The notes: a model not told the origin generated them from the sequence alone. A DNA stretch of 64,000 nucleotides from Bacteroidaceae bacterium (GCA_017522785.1 JAFWYF010000012.1:1-64000), one strand, 5' to 3'; positions 1-9,527 are shown, counted from the first letter of the stretch. Translations and numbers: made by a program.

Positions 1-267
1 ACAGACAGCCGGAACTATGAGCCTTTGCGATTTCTCTTGTATGAATTTTAAAAAGGGCTTGTTCCTAATTTTATCCGTATTCATTAGATAACCCGATACA
101 ATGAAGAACAACGGCATGTGAAAAGCTATCAATTTGCCCCCCCCACCTAAGAAACATGGAAATGTTTCACCACTTATGCTTTGGGCGCAATGTCCCCATG
201 TTACCATCAACATAGCAAAGAATTTGCAAAAATCGAGGTAGGTTAATCGCTTTGTTATATGTTTCAT
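1..267 (-). CDS. Acyltransferase-3 family membrane protein, N-terminal part (runs off left edge)
   Basis: The first 89 residues of a membrane O-acyltransferase (acyltransferase 3/OafA-like family), which would transfer acetyl or similar groups to a surface sugar. I see the family start: an IDxxK-like segment (YLDFCKFFAML, residues 10-20), the conserved histidine His26 (WGHC) and the HMPLFFIVSGY segment (50-60), which is the second conserved block and a membrane helix. The ATG is at 265-267, 34 bases after the stop of the preceding gene on the same strand, so it belongs to the capsule operon. Codons 41-44 are four glycines containing an uninterrupted run of eight G. The present length of the run keeps the frame open to the window edge. 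The rest of the gene is outside the window, so integrity cannot be judged. Confidence 0.85.
   Translation of the reverse strand, partial: MKHITKRLTYLDFCKFFAMLMVTWGHCAQSISGETFPCFLGGGGKLIAFHMPLFFIVSGYLMNTDKIRNKPFLKFIQEKSQRLIVPAVC
137..144 (-). repeat. G8 homopolymer tract inside an acyltransferase gene
   Basis: Eight consecutive C on the plus strand (G8 in the coding strand) inside codons 42-44 of the acyltransferase. Gain or loss of one base would truncate the protein soon after residue 44. Such tracts are classic slipped-strand phase-variation sites in surface-sugar genes; here that role is inferred. Confidence 0.6.
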
Positions 268-301
268 ATGAATTTGTTAATATGAATTCTTCAGTAAAAT
301 A

Positions 302-1291
302 TTATAGGAATTTAGGTAATAATTTATGTAATAATATTGCAATTAGATAGCCTATAATTACTGTGAATAATAATTGGAAAATAAATGTTCCAAAAATATT
401 TGATGAAAATAGATTGAAAATATTTTTGGAGATTCCTAATAATGGCATTTGTAAGCAAAATATTGTTAATGAACGCTTACCTATATGCTTTAATATATTT
501 CCAAAATAAGTTCTTTCTATTTTTTTTGATAGAAATATTATACAATATGATGATGCAATGCCTCCAATGAATATATATATTATTCCCTTTCCATATACAC
601 CCAATGATAAATTTGTTGTATAGTTTGATGCAAGAAAATAATAGATTATATATATAAATATTGTTATAAAAAATAAGAAATAATTGAATGGAATATTTTT
701 CTTATTCATAATATGCCCTGCAAGAATAAATAATGCAAATAAAAATGAAGAATCAATACTCCAAGGTAAAAATAATGGACTATATTCAAATAAATATGTA
801 ATTGCAAAAAAGGATATACAAAGTAGAACGGCTTTTTTCAAGGTTTTTACATAGTGTATAAATATTAGGAACCAGTAGAATGACACAAGTAATGCTGTTA
901 AAAACCATGTTGGTCCGTTATAACATGTAAATAAATATATATCATCGCATATTGTATATCTAGAATATAGAAAACCAAATATATCAATTAAAGATATTTG
1001 CCCCCCTTTTATTTCTCTAATTATATATGTATAAGAAACTAATATAAGATTAAAAATGAAATATGGAATTATGAGCCTTTTAAATTTTTTAATACATTCT
1101 TCTTTATATGATAGATTTTGATATTTATAGGTATAACCAGTTAGAATAAAGAATATCGGTATCATATAAGCATATGCAAAAGATGTGTAGCTTGCATATA
1201 CACTATGTGATGCTATAACAGTAATAATGCCTATGGCTTTCGCTATATCTATAAAATCGATTCTTTTATTTTTACTTTCAATAGCATTCAT
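302..1291 (-). CDS. Acyltransferase-3 family membrane protein
   Basis: A 329-residue polytopic membrane protein of the acyltransferase 3 family, likely O-acetylating or otherwise acylating a capsule sugar. The N terminus has RIDFIDIAKAIGI (10-22), His29 in the ASHSV context and YMIPIFFILTGY (42-53), matching the family's two conserved N-terminal blocks. The rest is a succession of about ten hydrophobic helices. The length is normal for the family (about 330-360). It follows the GT2 gene by about 50 bases and precedes a second acyltransferase by 34 bases, so it is co-transcribed with the glycosyltransferases. Base composition is very AT-rich, like the other distal genes of the locus. The substrate cannot be inferred. 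Confidence 0.85.
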   Translation of the reverse strand: MNAIESKNKRIDFIDIAKAIGIITVIASHSVYASYTSFAYAYMIPIFFILTGYTYKYQNLSYKEECIKKFKRLIIPYFIFNLILVSYTYIIREIKGGQISLIDIFGFLYSRYTICDDIYLFTCYNGPTWFLTALLVSFYWFLIFIHYVKTLKKAVLLCISFFAITYLFEYSPLFLPWSIDSSFLFALFILAGHIMNKKNIPFNYFLFFITIFIYIIYYFLASNYTTNLSLGVYGKGIIYIFIGGIASSYCIIFLSKKIERTYFGNILKHIGKRSLTIFCLQMPLLGISKNIFNLFSSNIFGTFIFQLLFTVIIGYLIAILLHKLLPKFL

Positions 1292-1342
1292 TTTATTTAT
1301 TTGTATTTGTATAATTATTTGATAAATATATAATTACCAAAA

Positions 1343-2299
1343 TTATTTGGTTTTAAAATTTAAATACTTATATTTTATCGTAAAGTAAAGAAATAACATA
1401 CTGCGATATATTGCTCCTAGGCGAAACATATACATAGTTTTTTGTTTATTACTAACATGAAAACCTATTTGTTCGATTTTCTTAAAAATTAATTTGCATT
1501 TATTATATTCACCAAGGATTAAATAATAATTTAAGAGTTGTGTATATTGCTTATATAGAATATAAGTTTGTTTTAATCTAATATATTCGTTCTCAAACCA
1601 ATTAATTTTAATTTCAATAGCTTTAATATTATTAAGTATAATATTTTTATTTATTGTAATATACTCTTTGCTGACACTATCGTTTCTACCTCTTTCTCTT
1701 ATTGTTACAATGGTGTTGTTAAAATAAATTTCTTGTGCTTCTTTGTAGAAACGCAAGAAAAAAACTCCTTCATGTATTCTGAGACTTTCATCAAATAAAT
1801 TATTTTGCATTATCTCTGTTCTAATAATATGAATAAAATCACCAGTTATTTTTTCTGATAAAAAGTCTGCATATTTAAATATGTTATTCTCTTTAAATAT
1901 GCTACTATTACAAAACACCTCATATCTGTCATCAGGAGTAAATAAATAGTGTTTGTAGTTTTTATTTTTAATACACTCGTTTATCTTGTAAAGTGCATCT
2001 TCTATAAAATAATCATCACTATCCAATATAATACAATAATTTCCAGTTGCAACTTTTATTGCTGTATTTCTAGCTGTATTCGTACCTTTGTTCTCTGCTA
2101 GTTTAATGAATTTTATATGATTATATTTTTTTGTATATTCTGATACAATGTTAGCTGTATTATCTCTAGAACCGTCATCTACTATGATATGCTCATATTC
2201 TAGTTCGTTTGTGTTTATTTGATTAATTACACTTTCGATGCACCTTGTTATGCAGTCGGCTCTATTGAATACGGGAGTTATTACTGAGTATTTAATCAT
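1343..2299 (-). CDS. Family 2 glycosyltransferase (GT-A fold)
   Basis: A 318-residue cytoplasmic glycosyltransferase that would add one sugar to the lipid-linked capsule repeat unit. The GT2 signature is clear: SVITPVFNRADCITRCIES at the N terminus (5-23), nucleotide-binding DDGS (41-44), NKGTNTARN (70-78) and the metal-binding DSDD (93-96). The C-terminal third, from about residue 220, is lysine- and tyrosine-rich with no recognised domain. The gene starts 11 bases after the preceding stop, which is operon spacing. Donor and acceptor sugars cannot be told from sequence. Confidence 0.9.
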   Translation of the reverse strand: MIKYSVITPVFNRADCITRCIESVINQINTNELEYEHIIVDDGSRDNTANIVSEYTKKYNHIKFIKLAENKGTNTARNTAIKVATGNYCIILDSDDYFIEDALYKINECIKNKNYKHYLFTPDDRYEVFCNSSIFKENNIFKYADFLSEKITGDFIHIIRTEIMQNNLFDESLRIHEGVFFLRFYKEAQEIYFNNTIVTIRERGRNDSVSKEYITINKNIILNNIKAIEIKINWFENEYIRLKQTYILYKQYTQLLNYYLILGEYNKCKLIFKKIEQIGFHVSNKQKTMYMFRLGAIYRSMLFLYFTIKYKYLNFKTK

Positions 2300-2309
2300 A
2301 ACAATATTC

Positions 2310-3233
2310 TTATGCTAGTTTTTTTATTACAATCTCTCCATTTTTATAGAAGTATAGTTTTCGTGGATATTGTTGAAAATCTAGGATAATTTCAGGAATG
2401 GGATAATTTAAGGTATAACCATCAAGATACATTTTATTAAGCATTTCACAACTTACCCCTAAACTCTCATTATTTGCAACAGTTTGCACCATATTAATAG
2501 GATAACTTAATAAGTATGGTTTGTCAGACGCTTTTCCCCTACCTAAAAGTGTTTTTCTATAGACTTGCGAGTTTATTGCACCCTCTAATGTGTTTGGGTT
2601 ACAGAATATATATTTTTTAAACAATGATAAGACAACTTCTTTTGAGTAGATATGTGCATCGACCGAAAATGGATATCCCCAATTAGTATTACTTGCACAT
2701 TCATAAAAATTCCAATCTAAGGTATGCTCATTTTGTTCTATTTTGTTTTCATTGAAACTATTCATGTCCACTCCACATCGAAGTGAATATTGTCTATCTT
2801 TTGCCCCTTCATTTACCCATTCTAAAGTGTTATCAGTTATGTCTACCTTTCGTATAAACATTGCATCATCAGTCATAAACATGACATTATTAGAATTACT
2901 CCCTTTAATTATATCTATACATAAAGAGCGAAAATTTGATTTAGGCTTAAATTTATTGCCATACTTAAAGTAACGAATAAAGTTATGAATGTTGCTTAAC
3001 TCTTGAAAGCTCCATTGGTCGGGTATAGGATTTTCTTTATGAAACCTAATGTTCTTATATCCTGATAATTTCTTAATTAAAATCTCATATCCTTTTTGAA
3101 ACTCAATATTTGTTGTGTTATATAATATGTCAATTTCGTATCTAGGATTTTCCCAATTGCTTATTAGAGAATTAACAAGAGTATCAAGTTGTAATGCTCT
3201 ATTAAATGAGAAAATAATAATTTGTAGTATCAT
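2310..3233 (-). CDS. Putative glycosyltransferase, GT-A-like, poorly characterised family
   Basis: A 307-residue protein that begins like a GT2 enzyme: ILQIIIFSFNRALQLDTL near the start, then a strand ending in a TDD motif (VMFMTDDAMF, about residue 122 of the protein) where GT-A enzymes carry the DxD metal site. The rest does not resemble a standard GT2, so the function is inferred from fold hints and from its place between a GT2 and a GT11 gene. I place the start at the ATG at 3231-3233. A longer reading would need a TTG at 3252-3254 that overlaps the upstream stop region. It is probably translated from the same mRNA as its neighbours. Confidence 0.65.
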   Translation of the reverse strand: MILQIIIFSFNRALQLDTLVNSLISNWENPRYEIDILYNTTNIEFQKGYEILIKKLSGYKNIRFHKENPIPDQWSFQELSNIHNFIRYFKYGNKFKPKSNFRSLCIDIIKGSNSNNVMFMTDDAMFIRKVDITDNTLEWVNEGAKDRQYSLRCGVDMNSFNENKIEQNEHTLDWNFYECASNTNWGYPFSVDAHIYSKEVVLSLFKKYIFCNPNTLEGAINSQVYRKTLLGRGKASDKPYLLSYPINMVQTVANNESLGVSCEMLNKMYLDGYTLNYPIPEIILDFQQYPRKLYFYKNGEIVIKKLA

Positions 3234-3247
3234 ATTATTATAATTTA

Positions 3248-4306
3248 TTAGCAATGATATGTCGTATCTATTGTTATTTCGGGTGAGATAGTTATTTTAT
3301 TTGGATTTTCAATAAAGTATGCTCCCCACCAACCAAATGAACTTGATGTAATTATAGCATGCTTGCAACATCCCATAAGTTGCATATCTCTATAACTGTC
3401 TTCTCCAATGTTCCAATCAACAAATATTACTTTATCTTTTTTGAAGTTCAATCCAAATATCTTTTCATTTTCTTTACACCATTCAATACTACCCGTATTT
3501 GTAAAAAATACAAAAACTGGATTTTCTACATTTTTACGTATATGCGATACTGCCCTTTTGAAATATCCATATTTGTAACACCATGCAAGGCTAGATTCCA
3601 TGTCGCCACGACGTGCATGGATGGCAACAGAGTTACAACTCTTTAATTCTCTCTCTAAATCAAGATTTCTTTTGTCTGTAAATTGGGGAAATGTAAATAC
3701 CTTTCTAATATAATCATCAATGAGAAATCTATCGTTGCCTTTTAATTTAAAACTGAGCCATTGACCGGTAAATATATTTTTATCGGTTTTTATAAATAAA
3801 ATATCTCGCTTGTTTTGGGACTTAATAATCTCATCCTTTTTAAATTTATAGTACCAACGTTTTATGGTATACGCAATTGGTGTAGAATATAATATTTTTT
3901 TTATAATATTCAGTTTCTCAGGCTCTCCTGTTATAATATTATTGTTAGGATCGAAATCTCCACGAATATTCTCTAAATAAATACCAATCTTCTTGAATGC
4001 ATTGGTAAAAGCAATAGGATAGTTCCAATTGTGTACCCAAAAATAACTAGAACGTATCTCTCTCATCAACTCCTGCCATTTATCATTGGGGATTATGTCT
4101 CGTATATTTTTAGGCTCTTTAATACCAAATATACGTTCTAGTTCATAACCATTCCATTGACATATATAATCATTACATTCCGGAATGTCGTATATGATGG
4201 TCTCTAAATAAATATCATCGTTTGGATTCATTTTGCGTAGAGCCAAGTATTCGCAGTAACTAAGCATTTGATTTCCTAGCCCTGATTCAATATGTACTAT
4301 TTTCAT
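3248..4306 (-). CDS. Family 11 glycosyltransferase (alpha-1,2-fucosyltransferase-like)
   Basis: A 352-residue GT11-type enzyme, the family of bacterial alpha-1,2-fucosyltransferases and related transferases. Visible signatures are GLGNQMLSY at 9-17, the nucleotide-sugar motif HARRGD at 230-235, DMQLMGCCKHAI (308-319) and the family's SSSFGWWGAY (321-330). An insert of charged residues around 110-205 makes it longer than the common ~290-residue members. It lies 11 bases downstream of a GT4 gene. A fucose-containing (or related 6-deoxy-sugar) capsule side branch is plausible, but no GDP-fucose synthesis genes are visible in this window. Confidence 0.85.
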   Translation of the reverse strand: MKIVHIESGLGNQMLSYCEYLALRKMNPNDDIYLETIIYDIPECNDYICQWNGYELERIFGIKEPKNIRDIIPNDKWQELMREIRSSYFWVHNWNYPIAFTNAFKKIGIYLENIRGDFDPNNNIITGEPEKLNIIKKILYSTPIAYTIKRWYYKFKKDEIIKSQNKRDILFIKTDKNIFTGQWLSFKLKGNDRFLIDDYIRKVFTFPQFTDKRNLDLERELKSCNSVAIHARRGDMESSLAWCYKYGYFKRAVSHIRKNVENPVFVFFTNTGSIEWCKENEKIFGLNFKKDKVIFVDWNIGEDSYRDMQLMGCCKHAIITSSSFGWWGAYFIENPNKITISPEITIDTTYHC

Positions 4307-4317
4307 ATCTACAATGT

Positions 4318-5358
4318 TTAAGATTTATATGCATCTAAATAATCCTTTACAATTTTCTCTATTGAAAACCTGTTGTTTACATATTCAAATGCTTTTTCTG
4401 TGTATGCAAATGTTTCGGAATAATTGTTATATATATATTCAATTTTATTTGCACAATCAACAATATTTTCCATCTCAAATGTATATCCTAATTCTCCATG
4501 TTTTATTATTTCGTATGGGCCACCTTCGTTTGGAACAAGAGTTGGAAGCATCGCCGCAATACCTTCGGCAACGGCTAAGCCAAACCCTTCATGGCGTGCC
4601 GGATGACACATTAAATCGTAGTCTTTTAAATGTTTATAAATATATTCCCTATCTTTTAAACCCCTGAAATGTATTTGTTCTGCAACACCTCTTTCTTTTG
4701 CTAATTGTTTCAACTCTTCTTCATGCACACCTGTTCCAAAGAAATCGACCTCTATGTTTGAGTATCCACGTTTTTTTAAGATTGCTATAGCATTTATAAG
4801 AATATCTTGTCCTTTGATATTATAATTAATTCGTGCAACTTCAATTATTCTCATTCGTTCTTTCGGTACAATTTCATGCTTTGAGCGTTTAACTATATTA
4901 TGTAATGCTATTCCATTTGGAATGGTTCTTACATTAAATTTACCTCGTTTTAGCATATCCTCTTTTACAGCATCGGATATAGCAAAAATACAATCAGCAC
5001 GAGACACAAATCTTACTGAATTATTTAAAGCATGGTTTGTTAGAAACAATTTACGACCAAACTTGGGAAAAATCAGTGGAATTGTATTATATTTATGTAC
5101 ATGGACACAATAAGGGCCTATTTTCCATATATGCCAATTTAGTTTAATAAACGGTATTATTGAATGGCTACCACATTTACGATTTAGTAATATGATATTC
5201 GCTCTATTGTCGATACTATTAATGAGTTCTTGTGAATAATCATTATTAATAATGATTAGAGTTACTTCATTTGTCTTTATTTGCTCATTAATAATATCGA
5301 CTAAAAGAGATTCGGCTCCTCCTAATTTAAATCCAGTTATAACATGTACTATTTTCAT
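4318..5358 (-). CDS. Family 4 glycosyltransferase (GT-B fold)
   Basis: A 346-residue retaining glycosyltransferase of the GT4 type. The N-terminal domain begins VITGFKLGGAESLLVDI (6-22), with the glycine-rich loop typical of GT-B enzymes. The C-terminal donor domain holds the EX7E motif in RHEGFGLAVAEGIA, followed by PNEGGPYEII. It likely uses a nucleotide sugar to extend the capsule repeat on the cytoplasmic side of the membrane. It lies between the acyltransferase remnant and the GT11 gene, with short gaps on both sides. Confidence 0.9.
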   Translation of the reverse strand: MKIVHVITGFKLGGAESLLVDIINEQIKTNEVTLIIINNDYSQELINSIDNRANIILLNRKCGSHSIIPFIKLNWHIWKIGPYCVHVHKYNTIPLIFPKFGRKLFLTNHALNNSVRFVSRADCIFAISDAVKEDMLKRGKFNVRTIPNGIALHNIVKRSKHEIVPKERMRIIEVARINYNIKGQDILINAIAILKKRGYSNIEVDFFGTGVHEEELKQLAKERGVAEQIHFRGLKDREYIYKHLKDYDLMCHPARHEGFGLAVAEGIAAMLPTLVPNEGGPYEIIKHGELGYTFEMENIVDCANKIEYIYNNYSETFAYTEKAFEYVNNRFSIEKIVKDYLDAYKS

Positions 5359-5375
5359 AATTAATTTGTTGTTTT

Positions 5376-5972
5376 TTAAATTTTTGCACCAAACAGATAA
5401 TATCCAATAGTAGGACTAAGTCGTAATATATATCCAATGCATAGACATGCTATAATTATAATAATACTACAGAATGTTGAGAAACTAAATTCAAATAGAG
5501 GTATATTATAATCTTTAAAATATGGATATATCAATTTCATATCATGATGTAAGAAAAAGTAATGTATAAAATAAATGTCTAAAGTTCTTTTACCAATAAA
5601 TTTTAAAGATTTTTGCACTATGTTATCATTAATAAAATATTTTTCGTTTTTATAAAAGAAGGTAAATAATATTATAATACCAAAGACTCCAAGTAATAGT
5701 TCTTTAATTCTAATAATTATTTTCTCACCATTTCCTGCTAGGTATATAATGTCGTTAAGTGTATGGCTAAATATGTTTATAACAAAAATACAAAACCACT
5801 TATAAAAAAGAATAATAGCATTCTGAAATGTTTTATAAAACTATGAAGGGAGCTATCATCAACACCTCTAATCCCAAATAAATCAGCTGCAACATGATTT
5901 AATACAACTAGGAACATCGTATATCCTCTTAAAGCATCTATATATTCAATTCGTGTTTGTTTGTTTGTTCAT
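5376..5972 (-). pseudogene. Degraded acyltransferase-3 gene with AAAC repeat frameshift and internal deletion
   Basis: The remnant begins with an ATG at 5970-5972 followed at once by three AAAC tetranucleotide units. As written, this frame stops after eight codons. Removing one unit would give MNKQTRIEYIDALRGYTMFL, then His in LNHVAA and FFFISGFVF, the conserved N terminus of acyltransferase-3 proteins. That frame ends at TAA shortly after FVFLL. A different frame then continues to the C-terminal family block (FIGKRTLDIYFIHYFFLHH) and ends AKI at 5376. About 200 residues are present against roughly 330-350 in the family, so the middle is deleted as well as shifted. It lies between the polymerase (gap 8 bases) and GT4 genes. 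It is non-functional as it stands. Confidence 0.8.
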
Positions 5973-5980
5973 AGATTCTA

Positions 5981-7249
5981 TTATTTTTTATTATAACATA
6001 TAAGTGTTGTACACAATATTGGTAATATTAAAAAATATGATGTTGCATATCTGCTACCAGCAAATGAATTAATTAAAATACAGACAAATATATACGTGAA
6101 TAATGCAAGTGATAATGGGGTGTATTTCGCTTTAATAGCAATATATGCAATTTTGTAATGAATTATAAGGAAAATAATTAGACCGATTATTCCTAGTCTT
6201 AATATTATTAAGGGCCATGTGATATCTCCTGTATCAAGTTGTGTTATACGACCAGTTTTAGAGTCTCCCAATCCTATATGAAATATTTGTGGAAAATCTT
6301 CTTCAATTATATTTCCTATTCCAAATAAGTAATATTGTGCATCAGTCTTCAAATAGTCATATCTTTCTTTAAGCATATATAGTCTGAATGTAGCGTTTCC
6401 TTCTACTTGTGAAGAACTATCTTTAGTAGTTGATAATTCTTCAAACATTTCATTAAATCTTTGATTAAGCGTTGTTAGAAAAAATGAAGAAAGATACATA
6501 ATAGATATAACTCCTATTACTTTCAAAATTGATTTAACTCTATTTTTCGAAATAAACCAAGTACAAATAATTACTGCAACAATCAAACCTAATGCTATTG
6601 AACGTGTAGATGAAATTAATAAAGAAGTACATAATATAGTAAAGTATAAAATGTTCTTTCTTTTAGAGTTGTTGTAGTAGTTTGAGTACAATAAAATTAC
6701 ATAAAAGAAAGCATAATAACTCGGTAATATACCCCTAATAATTCCCATGTGTTCTTTGCTTTCCGGTGTAAAATAATGTATATTTGTAAAATGCTCTACT
6801 ACAATAATAGTAGAAAGTATCAATGTTATTTTAAAAACAATATCGATTGCTTTTTTTATACTATTTATCGGCAACTTTGTAATGGTAAAGGCAAATATTA
6901 ATGCAATCCAATGTCGTGAAGTCTTTAGAATGCTTATAATTGATGTTCCATTTATAAACAAATCAATTATTGTAATTAATCCGATATATATAAGAAATAG
7001 CTTTATTATCTGCTTAAAACTTTGGTATTCTTCAGAGTATATTTCTTTTATTTTATAATTGTAGAGGTATAAGACAATAATAAGTACAAGTGCACCATCG
7101 CTTATATTTGGAAATAGAAATATTCCTGTATAATATGACGCTGTAGAAAAAATATTAGTGGATAGTGCCATTATTATGACCAATACCCATTCAAACTTAC
7201 TTTGCTTAATAATGAGAATTACAGCTATTAAAAATAGTATTAAATCCAT
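5981..7249 (-). CDS. Wzy-like O-antigen/capsule polymerase
   Basis: A 422-residue integral membrane protein with about eleven or twelve hydrophobic segments and one large extracytoplasmic loop (about residues 255-330, rich in charged and polar residues). That topology is characteristic of Wzy/O-antigen ligase family proteins. The STRSIALGL stretch near residue 213 lies just before a helix, as in the family's conserved core. It would polymerise lipid-linked repeat units on the periplasmic face. The call rests on topology, length and neighbours (Wzx directly upstream on the same strand, gap 10 bases), because Wzy sequences diverge widely. Confidence 0.8.
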   Translation of the reverse strand: MDLILFLIAVILIIKQSKFEWVLVIIMALSTNIFSTASYYTGIFLFPNISDGALVLIIVLYLYNYKIKEIYSEEYQSFKQIIKLFLIYIGLITIIDLFINGTSIISILKTSRHWIALIFAFTITKLPINSIKKAIDIVFKITLILSTIIVVEHFTNIHYFTPESKEHMGIIRGILPSYYAFFYVILLYSNYYNNSKRKNILYFTILCTSLLISSTRSIALGLIVAVIICTWFISKNRVKSILKVIGVISIMYLSSFFLTTLNQRFNEMFEELSTTKDSSSQVEGNATFRLYMLKERYDYLKTDAQYYLFGIGNIIEEDFPQIFHIGLGDSKTGRITQLDTGDITWPLIILRLGIIGLIIFLIIHYKIAYIAIKAKYTPLSLALFTYIFVCILINSFAGSRYATSYFLILPILCTTLICYNKK

Positions 7250-7259
7250 ATTTTAAATA

Positions 7260-8699
7260 TTATCTATGTGATATTGATTTCAATAGTGATATTGTTAACT
7301 TAAAATATATATAGTTCCTAAACATAATGAATGCTGTAATACAGCCGGCAGTTAATGAAATAGCAACCCTTAATATTATTTGTATGTCTGATGTCAAATA
7401 ATTTGTTAGTATTTGAACGGATATTATGATAGCTAATCTTGTAAAGATAGGCAAACAATCTTTTAACTGCTCTTTTATAGTATAATTGATGGGTTTACCA
7501 CAAAAGTAAAGATTGGGGAACAGTAATATAATAGAATAAATACTTAACCCTAATATAAAAATATGTATATCAAAAAATGATGTTATGGCAATAACCAATA
7601 TCATGAAACCTCTTCGTATTATTTCCAATAGTAAAACGGTTCTAGAGTCCCCCTTAACCATTAAAATGTTTTGGTTAATACTATGTAATGGAAATAGAAT
7701 ACCATTTATACCTAAAAGGATAAAAAAAGTTCCTGCTACTCGCCAAATTTTATTACCCATGAGCAACTCAAAAATGTCGCATGCGCATCCCATGAAAAGT
7801 GCCATGAGTAAGCCAACACACATCAGTGTTATACATATAATTTTCTTGTATGCTTCTCTGATATCGCCGGTTTCATTATTGATTTTTGCTAGTATCGGGT
7901 ATGTTACACTTTGTACCACCGATGTCATGGTAATTGACAAGGTCGATTTGACTCTATATGCCTGCGAGTAAAATCCCAATTCTGCAGGTGTATATATTTT
8001 CCCTATTGTAAGTGTATAAATGTTGTTAAAAAAAGTACCTATTAATCCCGATATCAACAAGTTTTTTGAGAAACCGAAATACTTCTTTAAAGAATTAACA
8101 GAAAACTTTAGATTAGGGATAAAATCTCCGGTCAACCATAACAGAATTGCTTTTAGCAAGTTCATTATTATGCCTTGAAATACTAATGCCCATACATTAC
8201 GATATATATATGCCAATATAATTGTGATGATGCATGACAATAGTGATGAAATAAGTGTGATTATACACAATTTTTTAAATCTTATCTCTTTCTGTAGTTT
8301 GGTACTTTGTACTATAGAAATTGCACTTAGAGGTAGGGCTAAAAATGTTACTTTACATACATCGTTAAGTATTTCCTGATTATAAAAATCGGCAATTACT
8401 CCAGACATCATATATAGTAATAGATATAGCAACAGAGAGACAAGCAGATTAAAATATAGGATTGTGGAATAGTCGGTTTTTGTTACCTCTTTCTCTCTAA
8501 TTAGTGCCTGCCCAAATCCGGAGTCAATAATAACATTCGCAAACGAGGAGAATACTACCACCATTCCCATTATTCCATAATCACTAGGACTAAGAAAACG
8601 GGCAAGGATAAATGTTGTCAATAGTTGTATACCAGTATGTGAATATGATTCGATATACTTCCATATAATATTTTTTGTAACCTGCTTACCGGTGCTCAT
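7260..8699 (-). CDS. Wzx-type polysaccharide flippase (MOP superfamily)
   Basis: A 479-residue polytopic membrane protein of the polysaccharide biosynthesis/WzxC type, which moves lipid-linked repeat units across the inner membrane. The N terminus KNIIWKYIESYSHTGIQLL, followed by ARFLSPSDYGIMGM, is the standard opening of this family, and about 14 helices follow. I choose the ATG at 8697-8699. Its ATGA overlaps the TGA of the upstream acyltransferase, which suggests translational coupling. A 15-codon extension is possible, but it would read through the neighbour's 3' end. It is a different subfamily from the second flippase at 27314. Confidence 0.9.
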   Translation of the reverse strand: MSTGKQVTKNIIWKYIESYSHTGIQLLTTFILARFLSPSDYGIMGMVVVFSSFANVIIDSGFGQALIREKEVTKTDYSTILYFNLLVSLLLYLLLYMMSGVIADFYNQEILNDVCKVTFLALPLSAISIVQSTKLQKEIRFKKLCIITLISSLLSCIITIILAYIYRNVWALVFQGIIMNLLKAILLWLTGDFIPNLKFSVNSLKKYFGFSKNLLISGLIGTFFNNIYTLTIGKIYTPAELGFYSQAYRVKSTLSITMTSVVQSVTYPILAKINNETGDIREAYKKIICITLMCVGLLMALFMGCACDIFELLMGNKIWRVAGTFFILLGINGILFPLHSINQNILMVKGDSRTVLLLEIIRRGFMILVIAITSFFDIHIFILGLSIYSIILLFPNLYFCGKPINYTIKEQLKDCLPIFTRLAIIISVQILTNYLTSDIQIILRVAISLTAGCITAFIMFRNYIYFKLTISLLKSISHR

Positions 8700-9487
8700 G
8701 ATTCTATAATTTTTGCTATTTCTGCTTCTATTGTAGGTCTCCAACCATTACTCATCTCAACCCCTTTCTTTTTTACTTTTGCAGGGTTGCCTACGAGTAA
8801 AAGGTTTTCCCCTTCTTCGCTGAAATTACCAGAAACCTTTGAAATACATGACACAACGCATCCGCTGGGTATAACAGTTCCTTTGCCTATTGTACAACCG
8901 TTGCCAATAAATACGTTGTTCCCAATATAAATGGGTTTTGTCCTTTGGTAGTATTTATCTGTAATTATGTTATGTAGAAAATGAAAATCGGTGTCAAAGA
9001 TTTGACTATTCCACGAAATACGTACATCATTTCCAATTGATATGTTTTTATAACATATAATTTTACTGTCAGCACCAAAACCTACATGGTTGCCTGCTTT
9101 CATAGTTGCATTGTTATTGATATATAATGTGCATCCGGGATGCAATTTTACATTTCCACCAATTGAAAGAGTTCCTCTATTATTGAAAAGTGTTTGTTTA
9201 TAATTTGTCTCCCATTGTGTTATTTTAATTACTCCAATAGACAGCATACCGGGGTGTATATGCTTTACATCGAAAATAATCGTTCCAATATTTTTTATTT
9301 TAACATTGTAGGATATAATTATTGGACATTTGATTGCATCTTTGAATGTTTGTGTTTTTAGATTGTACCAAATGGTCTTAACCCAATTAATCTTCCAAAA
9401 ATTATTTTTTATAACGAGTAGTGAGAATAATGTATCGCTATTTATTTTTTCTTTTATTTGTTTTTTTATTTTTTTTAAAATATTCAT
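8696..9487 (-). CDS. Hexapeptide-repeat (left-handed beta-helix) acyltransferase
   Basis: A 263-residue cytoplasmic O-acetyltransferase of the LbetaH/WbbJ type. Imperfect hexapeptide repeats run from about residue 95 to 225 (examples: VKLHPGCTLYINNNATM, NVFIGNGCTIGKGTVIPSG), with the loop HFLHN near residue 170 supplying the usual catalytic histidine. The N-terminal 90 residues are basic and not repeat-like. It should acetylate a sugar or nucleotide sugar used in the capsule. It is the first gene downstream of repeat copy A, whose 3' edge lies about 40 bases before the ATG. Its stop overlaps the flippase start by four bases. Confidence 0.85.
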   Translation of the reverse strand: MNILKKIKKQIKEKINSDTLFSLLVIKNNFWKINWVKTIWYNLKTQTFKDAIKCPIIISYNVKIKNIGTIIFDVKHIHPGMLSIGVIKITQWETNYKQTLFNNRGTLSIGGNVKLHPGCTLYINNNATMKAGNHVGFGADSKIICYKNISIGNDVRISWNSQIFDTDFHFLHNIITDKYYQRTKPIYIGNNVFIGNGCTIGKGTVIPSGCVVSCISKVSGNFSEEGENLLLVGNPAKVKKKGVEMSNGWRPTIEAEIAKIIES

Positions 9488-9527
9488 GCGTAAAGCCTTT
9501 TAATTGAATGAGTTATTTATGTAGATA

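Noticed and set aside
3234-3254. Earlier start (MLINYNN) for the GT-A-like protein
   Set aside because: That first codon is TTG; a proper ATG seven codons later leads straight into the conserved beta strand.
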